Source: Pseudomonadota bacterium
GTDB taxonomy: Bacteria; Pseudomonadota; Alphaproteobacteria; Caulobacterales; Caulobacteraceae
Reading direction: 5' to 3'
DNA: 64,000 nt
Assembly (NCBI GenBank): GCA_023386645.1
Contig: JAEWJI010000039.1
Location: 1-64,000 of the forward strand
Below are positions 1-8,788 of the stretch, one piece after another. The position numbers were made by a program, and so were the translations under genes. Below the pieces are notes generated by a model. That model had not been told where the DNA came from. It did no database searches and saw only the letters and a program-made list of their open reading frames with translations. The first letter of the stretch is position 1, and each line of letters starts with the position of its first letter.

Positions 1-357
1 GTGCTGGACGCCGCCGAGTTGCGCCGCGTCTGCCGCGCCGGTCTGGCCGGCATTCACGGCCAGCGGCTGGACGACATCTCGATCGACGGGCTGGACGGCG
101 AGGTCGTCAACGCCTCCTGGCGGGCCCCCGTCGACGGCGGTCGTCGCCGGGCCCAGTGCCGGGTCGAGGGCGACCTGATCACCTGGCGGCCCGCCGACGC
201 CGTCGACCCGGAACAGGCCCGCTGGATGAACCAGTCGGGAGACCCGGTGACCCGCTTCGTCCTTGACGGCGAGACGATCACCATCAACACGACGCTCCCG
301 GATGGGACGACCGCCACGGAACAGTACGCCGTGGCTGCTGAGCAAGAGGCCCGCTGA
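1..357 (+). CDS. Small hypothetical protein between nuoF side and nuoG (possibly 5'-truncated)
   Basis: The frame is open from the first base of the window with a GTG codon at position 1, so this may be a complete 118-residue protein or the tail of a longer one. It ends in TGATG, where its stop shares one base with the nuoG start, so it is translationally coupled inside the nuo operon. The sequence is soluble-looking, with no cysteine motif for an iron-sulfur cluster and no membrane segment; its C-terminal half has short beta-like stretches (FVLDGETITI). Relatives often carry a small uncharacterised gene at this site; a role in complex I assembly or stability is only a guess from position. 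Confidence 0.7.
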   Translation: MLDAAELRRVCRAGLAGIHGQRLDDISIDGLDGEVVNASWRAPVDGGRRRAQCRVEGDLITWRPADAVDPEQARWMNQSGDPVTRFVLDGETITINTTLPDGTTATEQYAVAAEQEAR

Positions 358-2399
358 TGCCCGTCGCCAAGGTCAACGGCGTAGAAACCGAGTTCGAGCC
401 CGGCATGACCGTGCTCCAGGTCGCCGAAAAGGCCGGCCATGAGATTCCGCGCTTCTGCTACCACGAGCGGCTGTCGATCGCCGGCAACTGCCGCATGTGC
501 CTGGTCGAGGTGAAGCCCGGGCCGCCCAAGCCCCAGGCGTCGTGCGCCCTGCCGGCCGCCGAGGGGCAGGAGATCTTCACCGACACGCCGATGGTGAAGA
601 AGGCGCGCGAAGGGGTGATGGAGTTCCTGCTCATCAACCACCCGCTGGACTGCCCGATCTGCGACCAGGGCGGTGAGTGCGACCTGCAGGACCAGGCCAT
701 GGGCTATGGCCGCGACGGCTCCCGCTACGCCGAGAACAAGCGGGCCGTCGAAGAAAAGAACATGGGCCCGACCATCAAGACCTTCATGACGCGGTGCATC
801 CAGTGCACCCGCTGCGTGAGGTTCATCACCGAGGTCGCGGGCGTTTCGGACATCGGCATGATCTCGCGTGGCGAGAGCGCCGAGATCACCACCTATCTGG
901 AAAAGAACGTCGATTCAGAGCTTTCGGGCAACGTCAACGACCTGTGCCCCGTGGGCGCCCTGACCCACCGGCCGTGGCAGTATCACTACCGGCCCTGGGA
1001 ACTGAAGAAGACCGAGACCATCGACGTGATGGACGGCCTGGGATCGAACATCCGCGCCGATAGTCGGGGCCCCGAGGTGATGCGCATCCTGCCGCGCACC
1101 CACGAGGGCATCAACGAGGAGTGGCTGTCGGACCGCAGCCGCTACGCGGTCGACGGCCTGCAGGCCCGCAGGCTGGATCGGCCGTGGGTGCGCGAGAACG
1201 GCAAGCTGCGAGCCGCGAGCTGGAGCGAGGCCCTGGGCGTGGTCGCGGAGCGGCTGGCCGCCGCGTCGGCGAACCGGATCGGCGCGATCGCGGGTGACCT
1301 GCAGGACGCCGAGTCGATGAAGGCGACGCTGGACCTGTTCCGCGCCCTGGGCTCGGCCAACACCGACTGCCGGCAGGACGGCGCGGCCCTGGGCGTCGGA
1401 CCGCGCGAAGGCTGGCTGTTCAACTCCGGCATCGCCGGGATCGAGCAGGCGGACGCGGTGCTGCTGGTGGGCGTCAACCCGCGGGTCGAGGCGCCGCTGC
1501 TGAACGCCCGGCTGCGCAAGGCCTGGCTGAAGGGCGGGATGGAGATCGGTCTGATCGGCGAGGCCGCCGACCTGACCTATGACCACGCCTACCTGGGCGC
1601 GGGGGCCAAGACCCTGGCCAAGCTGCCGAAGGCGGCGATGGAGTTCCTGAACAAGGCCGAGCGGCCGGCGATCGTGGTCGGCTCCGGGGCCCTGACGGGC
1701 GAGAACGGGCCGGCGGTGCTGAACGCGCTGGGCGCCCTCGCCAAGAAGGTCGGGGTGGTCGCCAACGGCTGGAACGGCTTCAACGTCCTGCATTCCGCCG
1801 CGTCGCGCGTGGCCGGCCTGGACATGGGCTTCGTCCCTGGCGAGGGCGGGCTGGCGGTCGCGGAGATGATCAAGCCCGGCGCGCTGGAGGTGCTGTTCCT
1901 GCTCGGCGCCGACGAGGTGGACGCCTCGGCCTCGGGCGCCTTCACCGTCTATCTGGGCAGCCACGGCGATCGGGGCGCCCATTCGGCGGACGTGATCCTG
2001 CCGGGCGCGGCCTATACCGAGAAGCCGGGCCTGTATGTGAACACCGAAGGCCGGGTGCAGATGGCCGAACGCGCCGTCTTCCCGAAAGGCGAGGCCAAGG
2101 AGGACTGGGCGATCATCCGGGCCCTGTCGGAGCGGGTCGGCAAGACCCTGCCGTACGACACGCTGGACCAGCTGCGCGACCGGCTGATGGCGGACCATCC
2201 GACCTTCGGCCGCATCGGCTATCTGGCCCCGGCCCAGGCGTTCGACGTGGCCTCGCTGGGCGCCAAGGGCGACCTGGGCGAGGCGGCCTTCGTCTGCCGT
2301 GTCGATCCGTATCTGAACAATCCGATCGCGCGGGCCAGCGCCACGATGGCGGAACTGTCGGCCGAGCGCAGCGCGCCGCAACTGATCGCGGCGGAGTAG
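357..2399 (+). CDS. nuoG: NADH-quinone oxidoreductase subunit G
   Basis: Subunit G of complex I, the large iron-sulfur protein of the peripheral arm, passes electrons from NuoE/NuoF toward NuoI. The N-terminus has a plant-ferredoxin-type 2Fe-2S site (Cys34, 45, 48, 63). His95 with Cys99, 102 and 108 forms the His-ligated N5 site, and Cys147, 150, 153 and 197 form a 4Fe-4S site. The C-terminal part is a molybdopterin-oxidoreductase-like fold. At 680 residues it is of the usual alphaproteobacterial size. The ATG overlaps the preceding stop by one base. It heads the conserved G-H-I-J-K-L-M-N order. Confidence 0.97.
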   Translation: MPVAKVNGVETEFEPGMTVLQVAEKAGHEIPRFCYHERLSIAGNCRMCLVEVKPGPPKPQASCALPAAEGQEIFTDTPMVKKAREGVMEFLLINHPLDCPICDQGGECDLQDQAMGYGRDGSRYAENKRAVEEKNMGPTIKTFMTRCIQCTRCVRFITEVAGVSDIGMISRGESAEITTYLEKNVDSELSGNVNDLCPVGALTHRPWQYHYRPWELKKTETIDVMDGLGSNIRADSRGPEVMRILPRTHEGINEEWLSDRSRYAVDGLQARRLDRPWVRENGKLRAASWSEALGVVAERLAAASANRIGAIAGDLQDAESMKATLDLFRALGSANTDCRQDGAALGVGPREGWLFNSGIAGIEQADAVLLVGVNPRVEAPLLNARLRKAWLKGGMEIGLIGEAADLTYDHAYLGAGAKTLAKLPKAAMEFLNKAERPAIVVGSGALTGENGPAVLNALGALAKKVGVVANGWNGFNVLHSAASRVAGLDMGFVPGEGGLAVAEMIKPGALEVLFLLGADEVDASASGAFTVYLGSHGDRGAHSADVILPGAAYTEKPGLYVNTEGRVQMAERAVFPKGEAKEDWAIIRALSERVGKTLPYDTLDQLRDRLMADHPTFGRIGYLAPAQAFDVASLGAKGDLGEAAFVCRVDPYLNNPIARASATMAELSAERSAPQLIAAE

Positions 2400-2402
2400 G
2401 TC

Positions 2403-3476
2403 ATGGACACGAACTCCTTCTGGTCCACTCCCGTCGGCTGGACCCTGATCACCACGGGCCAGATCCTGCTGGTGACCGTCGGCATCCTGATCTCGCTGGC
2501 CTTCCTGCTGCTGGCCGACCGCAAGATCTGGGCGGGCGTTCAGATGCGCAAAGGGCCGAACGTCGTCGGCCCCTTCGGACTGCTCCAGTCCTTCGCGGAC
2601 TTCTTCAAGTTCGTGCTGAAGGAGATCGTGGTGCCGGCCGGGGCGGACAAGGTCGTCTTCATCCTGGCCCCGCTGATCACCTTCATCCTGGCCTTCCTGG
2701 CCTGGGCGGTGATCCCGTTCGCGCCGGGCTGGGTGATCTCCGACCTGAACGTCGGCATCCTGTACATCTTCGCGATCAGCTCCCTGGGCGTGTACGGCAT
2801 CATCATGGGCGGATGGGCTTCGAACTCGAAGTACCCGTTCCTGGGGTCCCTGCGCTCGGCTGCGCAGATGGTGTCCTACGAGGTCTCGATCGGCCTGGTG
2901 ATCATCAACGTCATCCTGCTGGCCGGGACGATGAACCTAACCTCGATCGTGACCCAGCAGTCAGGCTGGTTCTGGAACTGGTTCGGCTTCGGAGGCGGGC
3001 TCGACACCCTGCCGCTGATCGTCGTCATGTTCCCGATGTCGATCATCTTCTTCATCTCGGCCCTGGCCGAGACCAACCGGCCGCCGTTCGACCTGCCGGA
3101 GGCGGAGTCCGAGCTCGTGGCCGGCTATCAGGTGGAATACAGCTCCACCCCGTATCTGCTGTTCATGATCGGCGAGTACGCCAACATCGTCTTCATGTGC
3201 GCGATGATCACCCTGCTGTTCTTCGGCGGGTGGAACCCGGGCTTCCCGATCGACTTCGCCGCCGACTGGCCGCAGTGGGTCGTCAACCTGCTCCTGTTCG
3301 GGGTGTTCTTCATCAAGACGGTCTTCTGGTTCACCATGATCGCCATGGTGAAGGCCTTCGTGCCCCGCTATCGCTACGACCAGCTGATGCGTCTGGGCTG
3401 GAAGATCTTCCTGCCGACGTCGCTGGTCGCCGTGGTGCTGGTCTCGGCCTGGCGCGTCTTCATGGTGGGGGCGTGA
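2403..3476 (+). CDS. nuoH: NADH-quinone oxidoreductase subunit H
   Basis: Membrane subunit of complex I at the junction with the peripheral arm, forming part of the quinone-binding cavity. The 357-residue protein is almost entirely hydrophobic helices. It carries the conserved family loops RKIWAGVQMRKGPNVVGPFG near the N-terminus and ETNRPPFDLPEAESELVAGY in the middle, the latter rich in the acidic residues proposed to couple quinone reduction to proton pumping. It starts three bases after the nuoG stop. Its own stop codon overlaps the GTG of the next small gene. Confidence 0.97.
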   Translation: MDTNSFWSTPVGWTLITTGQILLVTVGILISLAFLLLADRKIWAGVQMRKGPNVVGPFGLLQSFADFFKFVLKEIVVPAGADKVVFILAPLITFILAFLAWAVIPFAPGWVISDLNVGILYIFAISSLGVYGIIMGGWASNSKYPFLGSLRSAAQMVSYEVSIGLVIINVILLAGTMNLTSIVTQQSGWFWNWFGFGGGLDTLPLIVVMFPMSIIFFISALAETNRPPFDLPEAESELVAGYQVEYSSTPYLLFMIGEYANIVFMCAMITLLFFGGWNPGFPIDFAADWPQWVVNLLLFGVFFIKTVFWFTMIAMVKAFVPRYRYDQLMRLGWKIFLPTSLVAVVLVSAWRVFMVGA

Positions 3477-3691
3477 TCCGCATGGCCTTGACCCTGAGCC
3501 TGGCGGCCGCGACGAGCGGCTGCGTCACCTTCGACCGCTACGACCCTCAGCCGACCTCGCCGGAGCAATGGCGGCGGAGACAGGAAGGCATCGAGCGCCG
3601 CGAGGCCGAGCGCGTCCGCCTGTGTCAGATGATGAACAAGGAAAGCGAGCGCTACGAGCGCATGTGCACGCGTCCCGGAGACCCCCGCTGA
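3473..3691 (+). CDS. Small putative lipoprotein inserted between nuoH and nuoI
   Basis: A 72-residue frame begins at GTG 3473, overlapping the nuoH stop as GTGA, and ends in TGATG shared with the nuoI start, so it is coupled on both sides. The GTG start is preferred over ATG 3482 because it gives the signal peptide a positive n-region (MIR) before a short hydrophobic core. This ends in TSGC, a weak lipobox with Cys17. The mature part is charged, Arg/Glu-rich (EQWRRRQEGIERREAERVR) and probably helical, with two further cysteines. I do not recognise the family; an accessory role with complex I is inferred only from the operon. Confidence 0.65.
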   Translation: MIRMALTLSLAAATSGCVTFDRYDPQPTSPEQWRRRQEGIERREAERVRLCQMMNKESERYERMCTRPGDPR

Positions 3692-4182
3692 TGTTCACCC
3701 GTATCGTCCAGGCCACGAAGGGCGCGATGATGCTGGACGTCATCGGCGCGGTCGGCCTGTCGCTGAAATACATGCTGCGGCCCAAGGCCACGGTGAACTA
3801 TCCGTTCGAGCGCAATCCGCAGTCTCCGCGTTTCCGGGGCGAGCACGCCCTGCGGCGCTATCCGAACGGCGAGGAACGCTGCATCGCCTGTAAGCTGTGC
3901 GAGGCCATCTGCCCGGCCCAGGCCATCACCATCGAGGCCGAACCGCGCGCCGACGGCAGCCGTCGCACGACCCGCTACGACATCGACATGGTGAAGTGCA
4001 TCTACTGCGGCCTGTGCCAGGAAGCCTGCCCGGTGGACGCCATCGTCGAAGGTCCGAACCTGGAGTTCTCGGTCGAGACCCGCGAGGAGCTGCTCTACGA
4101 CAAGGCGCGGCTGCTCGATAACGGCGACCGCTGGGAACGCGAGATCGCGAAGAATCTGGAACTGGACGCGCCCTACCGCTAA
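3691..4182 (+). CDS. nuoI: NADH-quinone oxidoreductase subunit I
   Basis: Subunit I carries the two 4Fe-4S clusters (N6a, N6b) that link NuoG to cluster N2 in the quinone-reducing module. Two ferredoxin-type CxxCxxCxxxCP motifs are visible: Cys64, 67, 70, 74 and Cys103, 106, 109, 113. The ATG at 3691 overlaps the upstream TGA and gives 163 residues, the normal length. A longer in-frame extension upstream belongs to the reading frame of the preceding lipoprotein gene and is not needed. A 68-base gap separates it from nuoJ. Confidence 0.97.
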   Translation: MFTRIVQATKGAMMLDVIGAVGLSLKYMLRPKATVNYPFERNPQSPRFRGEHALRRYPNGEERCIACKLCEAICPAQAITIEAEPRADGSRRTTRYDIDMVKCIYCGLCQEACPVDAIVEGPNLEFSVETREELLYDKARLLDNGDRWEREIAKNLELDAPYR

Positions 4183-4250
4183 GGGCCGTCCGACTTTGAA
4201 ACCGGCCGCGATTCCGATCCCGGCCACCGTGTGAAAGGGTCAGGCCCCGC

Positions 4251-4877
4251 ATGCTGCAAGGGCTCGCCTTCTATGTGCTGGCGACGGTCGCCGTCATCTC
4301 GGGCCTTCTGGTCGTGATGGCGCGCAACCCGGTGCACAGCGTGCTGTGGCTCATCCTCAGCTTCTTCTCGTCCGCCGGCCTGTTCGTGCTGCTGGGCGCG
4401 GAGTTCCTGGCGATGCTGCTGGTCGTCGTCTACGTCGGCGCCGTCGCGGTGCTGTTCCTGTTCGTCGTGATGATGCTGGACGTCGACTTCGTGCGGCTGC
4501 GCGAGGGCTACGCCCGCTACCTACCGCTGGGCGGGATCGTGGCGGGCATCCTGCTGGCCGAGATGATCATGGTGTCGATCACCGTGGCCCAGGGCGGCGC
4601 GGCGGCCAATTCGTCCGGTCCCGTGGCGGCCGGCCCGGAGATGAGCAATGTCGAAGCGATCGGTCGGGTGCTCTACACGGACTACGTCTACTTCTTCCAA
4701 GCGGCGGGGATCGTGCTGCTGATCGCCATGATCGGCGCCATCACCCTGACCCTGCGCCACAAGCCGCATATCCGTCGCCAGAACCCCGGCGACCAGACCA
4801 ACCGCGATCGCCGGAAGTCCGTCGAGATCAAGTCGGTCGCGACCGGCGCGGGCCTGAACCCCGAGGAGCTGAACTGA
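4251..4877 (+). CDS. nuoJ: NADH-quinone oxidoreductase subunit J
   Basis: Membrane-arm subunit of complex I, 208 residues with five hydrophobic helices. It includes the well-conserved GAEFLAMLLVVVYVGAVAVL stretch, whose pi-bulge helix is important for coupling in known structures. The C-terminus after about residue 168 is a polar tail rich in Arg, Lys and Asn. The stop overlaps the nuoK ATG by one base (TGATG). Confidence 0.96.
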   Translation: MLQGLAFYVLATVAVISGLLVVMARNPVHSVLWLILSFFSSAGLFVLLGAEFLAMLLVVVYVGAVAVLFLFVVMMLDVDFVRLREGYARYLPLGGIVAGILLAEMIMVSITVAQGGAAANSSGPVAAGPEMSNVEAIGRVLYTDYVYFFQAAGIVLLIAMIGAITLTLRHKPHIRRQNPGDQTNRDRRKSVEIKSVATGAGLNPEELN

Positions 4878-5185
4878 TGGACGTGGGGCTCCAGCACTAC
4901 CTGGCCGTCGGCGCCATGCTGTTCACCATTGGGGTGTTCGGCATCTTCGTGAACCGCAAGAACGTCATCATCATCCTGATGTCGATCGAGCTGATCCTGC
5001 TCGCCGTGAACATCAACTTCGTCGCCTTCTCGACCTACCTGAACGAGATTTCGGGGCAGGTGATGGCGATGTTCGTCCTGACCGTGGCCGCGGCCGAGGC
5101 CGCCATCGGCCTGGCCATCCTGGTGACCTTCTTCCGCAACCGCGGCGACATCGCGGTTGATGATGCGTCGGTGATGAAGGGCTAA
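4877..5185 (+). CDS. nuoK: NADH-quinone oxidoreductase subunit K
   Basis: Small Mrp-related membrane subunit of complex I, 102 residues and three helices. The family glutamates in membrane helices are visible in the segments MSIELILLAVN and AAAEAAIGLAI; these form part of the proton path between NuoJ and the antiporter-like subunits. The start is fixed by a one-base overlap with the nuoJ stop. The nuoL GTG follows two bases after its stop. Confidence 0.97.
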   Translation: MDVGLQHYLAVGAMLFTIGVFGIFVNRKNVIIILMSIELILLAVNINFVAFSTYLNEISGQVMAMFVLTVAAAEAAIGLAILVTFFRNRGDIAVDDASVMKG

Positions 5186-5187
5186 TC

Positions 5188-7281
5188 GTGGACCTGAAGC
5201 TTCTCGTCACGCTCGGCGTCTTCGCGCCCCTGGTGGGGGCCGCGATCGCGGGCCTCAGCGGCCGGCGCATCGGCAATATCGCGTCGCAGGCGGTCACGAC
5301 CGGCCTGCTGTTCTTCTCGTGTTTCGTCGCCTGGACGGTGTTCAGCGCCTGGACCTGGGGCGGGCTGGAGGCCTTCACGGTCCGGCTGCTGCCTTTCATC
5401 AACGTGGGCGATTTCCAGTCGGCCTGGTCGATCCGCATCGACGCCCTGTCGGCGGTGATGCTGATCGTGGTGACGACGGTGTCGTCGCTCGTTCACCTGT
5501 ATTCCTGGGGCTATATGGCCGAGGACGACAGCCGGCCGCGCTTCTTCGCCTATCTGTCGCTGTTCACCTTCGCCATGCTGGCGCTGGTCACCGCCGCCGA
5601 CTTCATGCAGCTGTTCTTCGGCTGGGAAGGGGTGGGGCTGGCGTCCTATCTGCTGATCGGATTCTGGTACAAGAAGCCCACAGCCAGCGCCGCCGCCATC
5701 AAGGCCTTCGTGGTCAACCGCGTCGGCGACTTCGGCTTCGTGCTCGGCATCATGACCGTGTTCTGGATGTTCGGCACCATCGAGTTCGCCGAGCTGTTCC
5801 CAATGATCGCGGAGCGGGCCGGGCAGGGATGGGAGTTCCTGGGGTACACCTGGTCGGCGCTCGACCTGGCCGCCTTCCTCCTGTTCATCGGCGCCATGGG
5901 CAAGTCGGCCCAGTTTTTCCTGCACACCTGGCTGCCGGACGCGATGGAAGGCCCGACGCCCGTCTCGGCCCTGATCCACGCCGCGACCATGGTGACCGCC
6001 GGCGTCTACATGGTCTGCCTGCTGAGCCCGCTGTTCGAATACGCGCCGGTGGCCTCGCAGATCGTGGCTGTGGTCGGTGCGGTGACGGCCCTGTTCGCCG
6101 CGACCGTCGGTCTGGCGCAGAACGACATCAAGCGGGTCATCGCTTATTCGACCTGTTCGCAGCTCGGCTACATGTTCTTCGCCGCCGGCGTGGGCGCCTA
6201 CGAGGCGGCCATGTTCCACCTATTCACCCACGCGTTCTTCAAGGCCCTGCTGTTCCTGGGCGCCGGCTCGGTGATTCACGGCATGCATCACGAGCAGGAC
6301 ATGCGGAACATGGGCGGGTTGATGAGGCTGCTGCCCATCACCTACGCGGCCATGACCATCGGCACGATCGCGATCACCGGTCTAGGCATCCCCGAGATCG
6401 GCGGCTTCGCCGGCTTCTATTCCAAGGACTCGATCATCGAGAGCGCCTATGCGGCGGCGGTCAGCGGCCACTCGCCGGTCGGAATGTTCGCTTTCGTGGT
6501 CGGCATCTTCGCCGCGGGGCTGACCGCCTACTATTCGTGGCGCCTGGTGTTCATGACCTTCCACAACAAGCCTGTGTGGAAGGAGGAGGGCTCGCATCAC
6601 CACGACGATCACGCTACCGACGCCCAGTTGGAAACCCACTCTGAACCGCTAGCTGACGATCACGCGCATGCCCACGACGATCACGCGCACGACGACTATC
6701 ACCATGGTCCGCTGAAGCCGCACGAGAGCCCCTGGACGATGTTGGTCCCGTTGATCGTGCTGTCGGTCGGCGCCGTCGCGGCCGGCTTCGTTTTCGCGCC
6801 GGAGTTCATCGGCCACCACGAGAACGAGTTCTGGCGCGGGGCGATCTTCAACGCCGCCTCCAACCACGTCCTCCACGACAGCCACAATGTGCCCAAGCTG
6901 GTGAAGTGGTCGCCTCTGATCTTCACCCTGATCGGCTCGGCCTTCGCGATCTGGCTCTATGTGCTGAAGGAAGGCCTGGCGCGCCGCATTGCCGACCGTC
7001 GCGGGCCGCTGTGGACCTTCCTCTACAACAAGTGGTTCTTCGACGAGCTGTACGACGTAGTCTTCGTCAAGGGCGCCAAGTTCGTGGGCGACGTCTTCTG
7101 GAAGATCGGCGACGTGAAGATCATCGACGGTCTGGGGCCGAACGGCGCCGCCTGGGCGTCGCTGAAGTCAGCGGCGCGGCTCTCACGACTGCAGTCCGGC
7201 TATGTCTATCACTACGCCTTCGTCATGCTGCTGGGCGTCGCGGGCCTGCTCGCCTTCGCCATCTACACGTGGGGCGCCTGA
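5188..7281 (+). CDS. nuoL: NADH-quinone oxidoreductase subunit L, with a histidine-rich loop
   Basis: Largest antiporter-like subunit of complex I, distal in the membrane arm, with the long lateral helix. It has 697 residues from a GTG start preceded by AAGG. Family motifs include the helix with FFGWEGVGLASYLLIGFWY, GKSAQFFLHTWLPDAMEGPT and HAATMVTAGVYM. Between two late transmembrane segments, residues about 469-512 form an extramembrane loop with 13 histidines and about 9 aspartates. This loop is much richer in metal-binding side chains than E. coli NuoL. nuoM starts three bases after the stop. Confidence 0.97.
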   Translation: MDLKLLVTLGVFAPLVGAAIAGLSGRRIGNIASQAVTTGLLFFSCFVAWTVFSAWTWGGLEAFTVRLLPFINVGDFQSAWSIRIDALSAVMLIVVTTVSSLVHLYSWGYMAEDDSRPRFFAYLSLFTFAMLALVTAADFMQLFFGWEGVGLASYLLIGFWYKKPTASAAAIKAFVVNRVGDFGFVLGIMTVFWMFGTIEFAELFPMIAERAGQGWEFLGYTWSALDLAAFLLFIGAMGKSAQFFLHTWLPDAMEGPTPVSALIHAATMVTAGVYMVCLLSPLFEYAPVASQIVAVVGAVTALFAATVGLAQNDIKRVIAYSTCSQLGYMFFAAGVGAYEAAMFHLFTHAFFKALLFLGAGSVIHGMHHEQDMRNMGGLMRLLPITYAAMTIGTIAITGLGIPEIGGFAGFYSKDSIIESAYAAAVSGHSPVGMFAFVVGIFAAGLTAYYSWRLVFMTFHNKPVWKEEGSHHHDDHATDAQLETHSEPLADDHAHAHDDHAHDDYHHGPLKPHESPWTMLVPLIVLSVGAVAAGFVFAPEFIGHHENEFWRGAIFNAASNHVLHDSHNVPKLVKWSPLIFTLIGSAFAIWLYVLKEGLARRIADRRGPLWTFLYNKWFFDELYDVVFVKGAKFVGDVFWKIGDVKIIDGLGPNGAAWASLKSAARLSRLQSGYVYHYAFVMLLGVAGLLAFAIYTWGA

Positions 7282-7284
7282 TCC

Positions 7285-8781
7285 ATGCCCCAGGATACAA
7301 TGATCCCGAACATCCTCAGCGTCGTCACCTTCCTGCCGCTAGTCGGCGCGCTGGCCATCCTGATCGCGCGGCTCGCGTCGAAGGGTAGCGCGGACGGCGC
7401 GGCGCGCTGGATCGCGCTGGCGACAACGCTCGTGACGCTGGCCGTTTCGGCCGTGCTGGTCGCCGGCTTCGACGCCGCCGAGGCGGGTTATCAGTTCGTC
7501 GAACGCTACGTCTGGTTCGCGGGCGCGGAATACCACCTGGGCGTGGACGGGGTCTCGATCCTGTTCGTGCTGCTGACCGCCTTCCTGATGCCGATCTGCA
7601 TCCTGGCCAGCTGGAAGTCGATCGAGACGCGCGTCGTCGAATACATGATCGCCTTCCTGGTGCTGGAGACCCTGGTCATCGGCGTGTTCACCGCGCTGGA
7701 CCTGTTCCTGTTCTACATCTTCTTCGAAGGCACCCTGGTGCCGATGTTCATCATCATCGGCGTGTGGGGCGGCGCGAACCGGATCTACGCGGCCTACAAG
7801 TTCTTCCTCTACACCCTGCTGGGCTCGGTCCTGATGCTGCTGGCCATGCTGTGGATGGCCTGGCAGGCGGACACGACTTCCATCCCCGCGCTGAAGGAAT
7901 ACGCCTTCGGTCCGCAGGCGCAGACGCTGTTGTGGCTGGCCTTCTTCGCCTCCTTCGCGGTCAAGATGCCGATGTGGCCGGTGCACACCTGGCTGCCGGA
8001 TGCTCACGTGCAGGCGCCGACGGCGGGCTCCGTGATCCTGGCTGGGATCCTTCTGAAGCTCGGCGGCTACGGCTTCATCCTGTTCAACCTGCCGATGTTC
8101 CCGGACGCCAGCCTGATGTTCCGGCCGCTGGTCTTCGCTCTGTCGGTGATCGCCGTGGTTTACACCTCGCTGGTCGCCTTCCGGCAGACGGACATCAAGA
8201 AGCTGATCGCCTATTCGTCCGTCGCCCACATGGGCTTCGTGACCATGGGCATCTTCGCCGGCAACGACACGGGCGTGCAGGGCGCGGTGTTCCAGATGAT
8301 CAGCCACGGCCTGATCTCGGGCGCGCTCTTCCTCTGCGTGGGCGTGGTCTATGACCGGATGCACACGCGCGAGATCGCCTTCTACGGCGGCCTGACCAGT
8401 CGGATGCCCTGGTTCGCAGCCATCTTCCTGATGTTCACCATGGCCAATGTCGGCCTGCCGGGCACCTCGGGCTTCATCGGCGAGGTCCTGACCATGACTG
8501 GCGCCTATGAGGTGTCGACCTGGACGGCGCTGATCGCCGCCTCGGGCGTGATCTTCTCGGCGGTCTACGCCCTGACGCTCTATCGCAGCGTCATGTTCGG
8601 GGAGATCACCAATCCGGCGCTGAAGGCCATCACCGACATCGACAAGCGCGAGCTGGCTCTGTTCGTGCCCCTGATCATCGGCACCCTGTGGCTGGGCGTC
8701 TACCCGGCCGCCGTGCTGGACGTGACCGCCGCCTCGGTGGAGCAGATCGTGACCACCTATCGTGCCGCGATCGGTGGGTGA
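7285..8781 (+). CDS. nuoM: NADH-quinone oxidoreductase subunit M
   Basis: Antiporter-like proton-pumping subunit of complex I, 498 residues, about 14 transmembrane helices. Conserved features include the early glutamate in FFEGTLVPMFIIIG, the lysine-containing KMPMWPVHTWLPDAHVQAPT and HMISHGL-like FQMISHGLISGALFLCVG. It sits in the invariant L-M-N order and its stop is 8 bases before the nuoN ATG. Confidence 0.97.
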   Translation: MPQDTMIPNILSVVTFLPLVGALAILIARLASKGSADGAARWIALATTLVTLAVSAVLVAGFDAAEAGYQFVERYVWFAGAEYHLGVDGVSILFVLLTAFLMPICILASWKSIETRVVEYMIAFLVLETLVIGVFTALDLFLFYIFFEGTLVPMFIIIGVWGGANRIYAAYKFFLYTLLGSVLMLLAMLWMAWQADTTSIPALKEYAFGPQAQTLLWLAFFASFAVKMPMWPVHTWLPDAHVQAPTAGSVILAGILLKLGGYGFILFNLPMFPDASLMFRPLVFALSVIAVVYTSLVAFRQTDIKKLIAYSSVAHMGFVTMGIFAGNDTGVQGAVFQMISHGLISGALFLCVGVVYDRMHTREIAFYGGLTSRMPWFAAIFLMFTMANVGLPGTSGFIGEVLTMTGAYEVSTWTALIAASGVIFSAVYALTLYRSVMFGEITNPALKAITDIDKRELALFVPLIIGTLWLGVYPAAVLDVTAASVEQIVTTYRAAIGG

Positions 8782-8788
8782 GACAGAC

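Noticed and set aside
915..2381. Long open frame antisense to nuoG (488 codons)
   Set aside because: His/Arg/Gln-rich translation typical of the complement of high-GC coding DNA; the plus-strand frame has all NuoG motifs.
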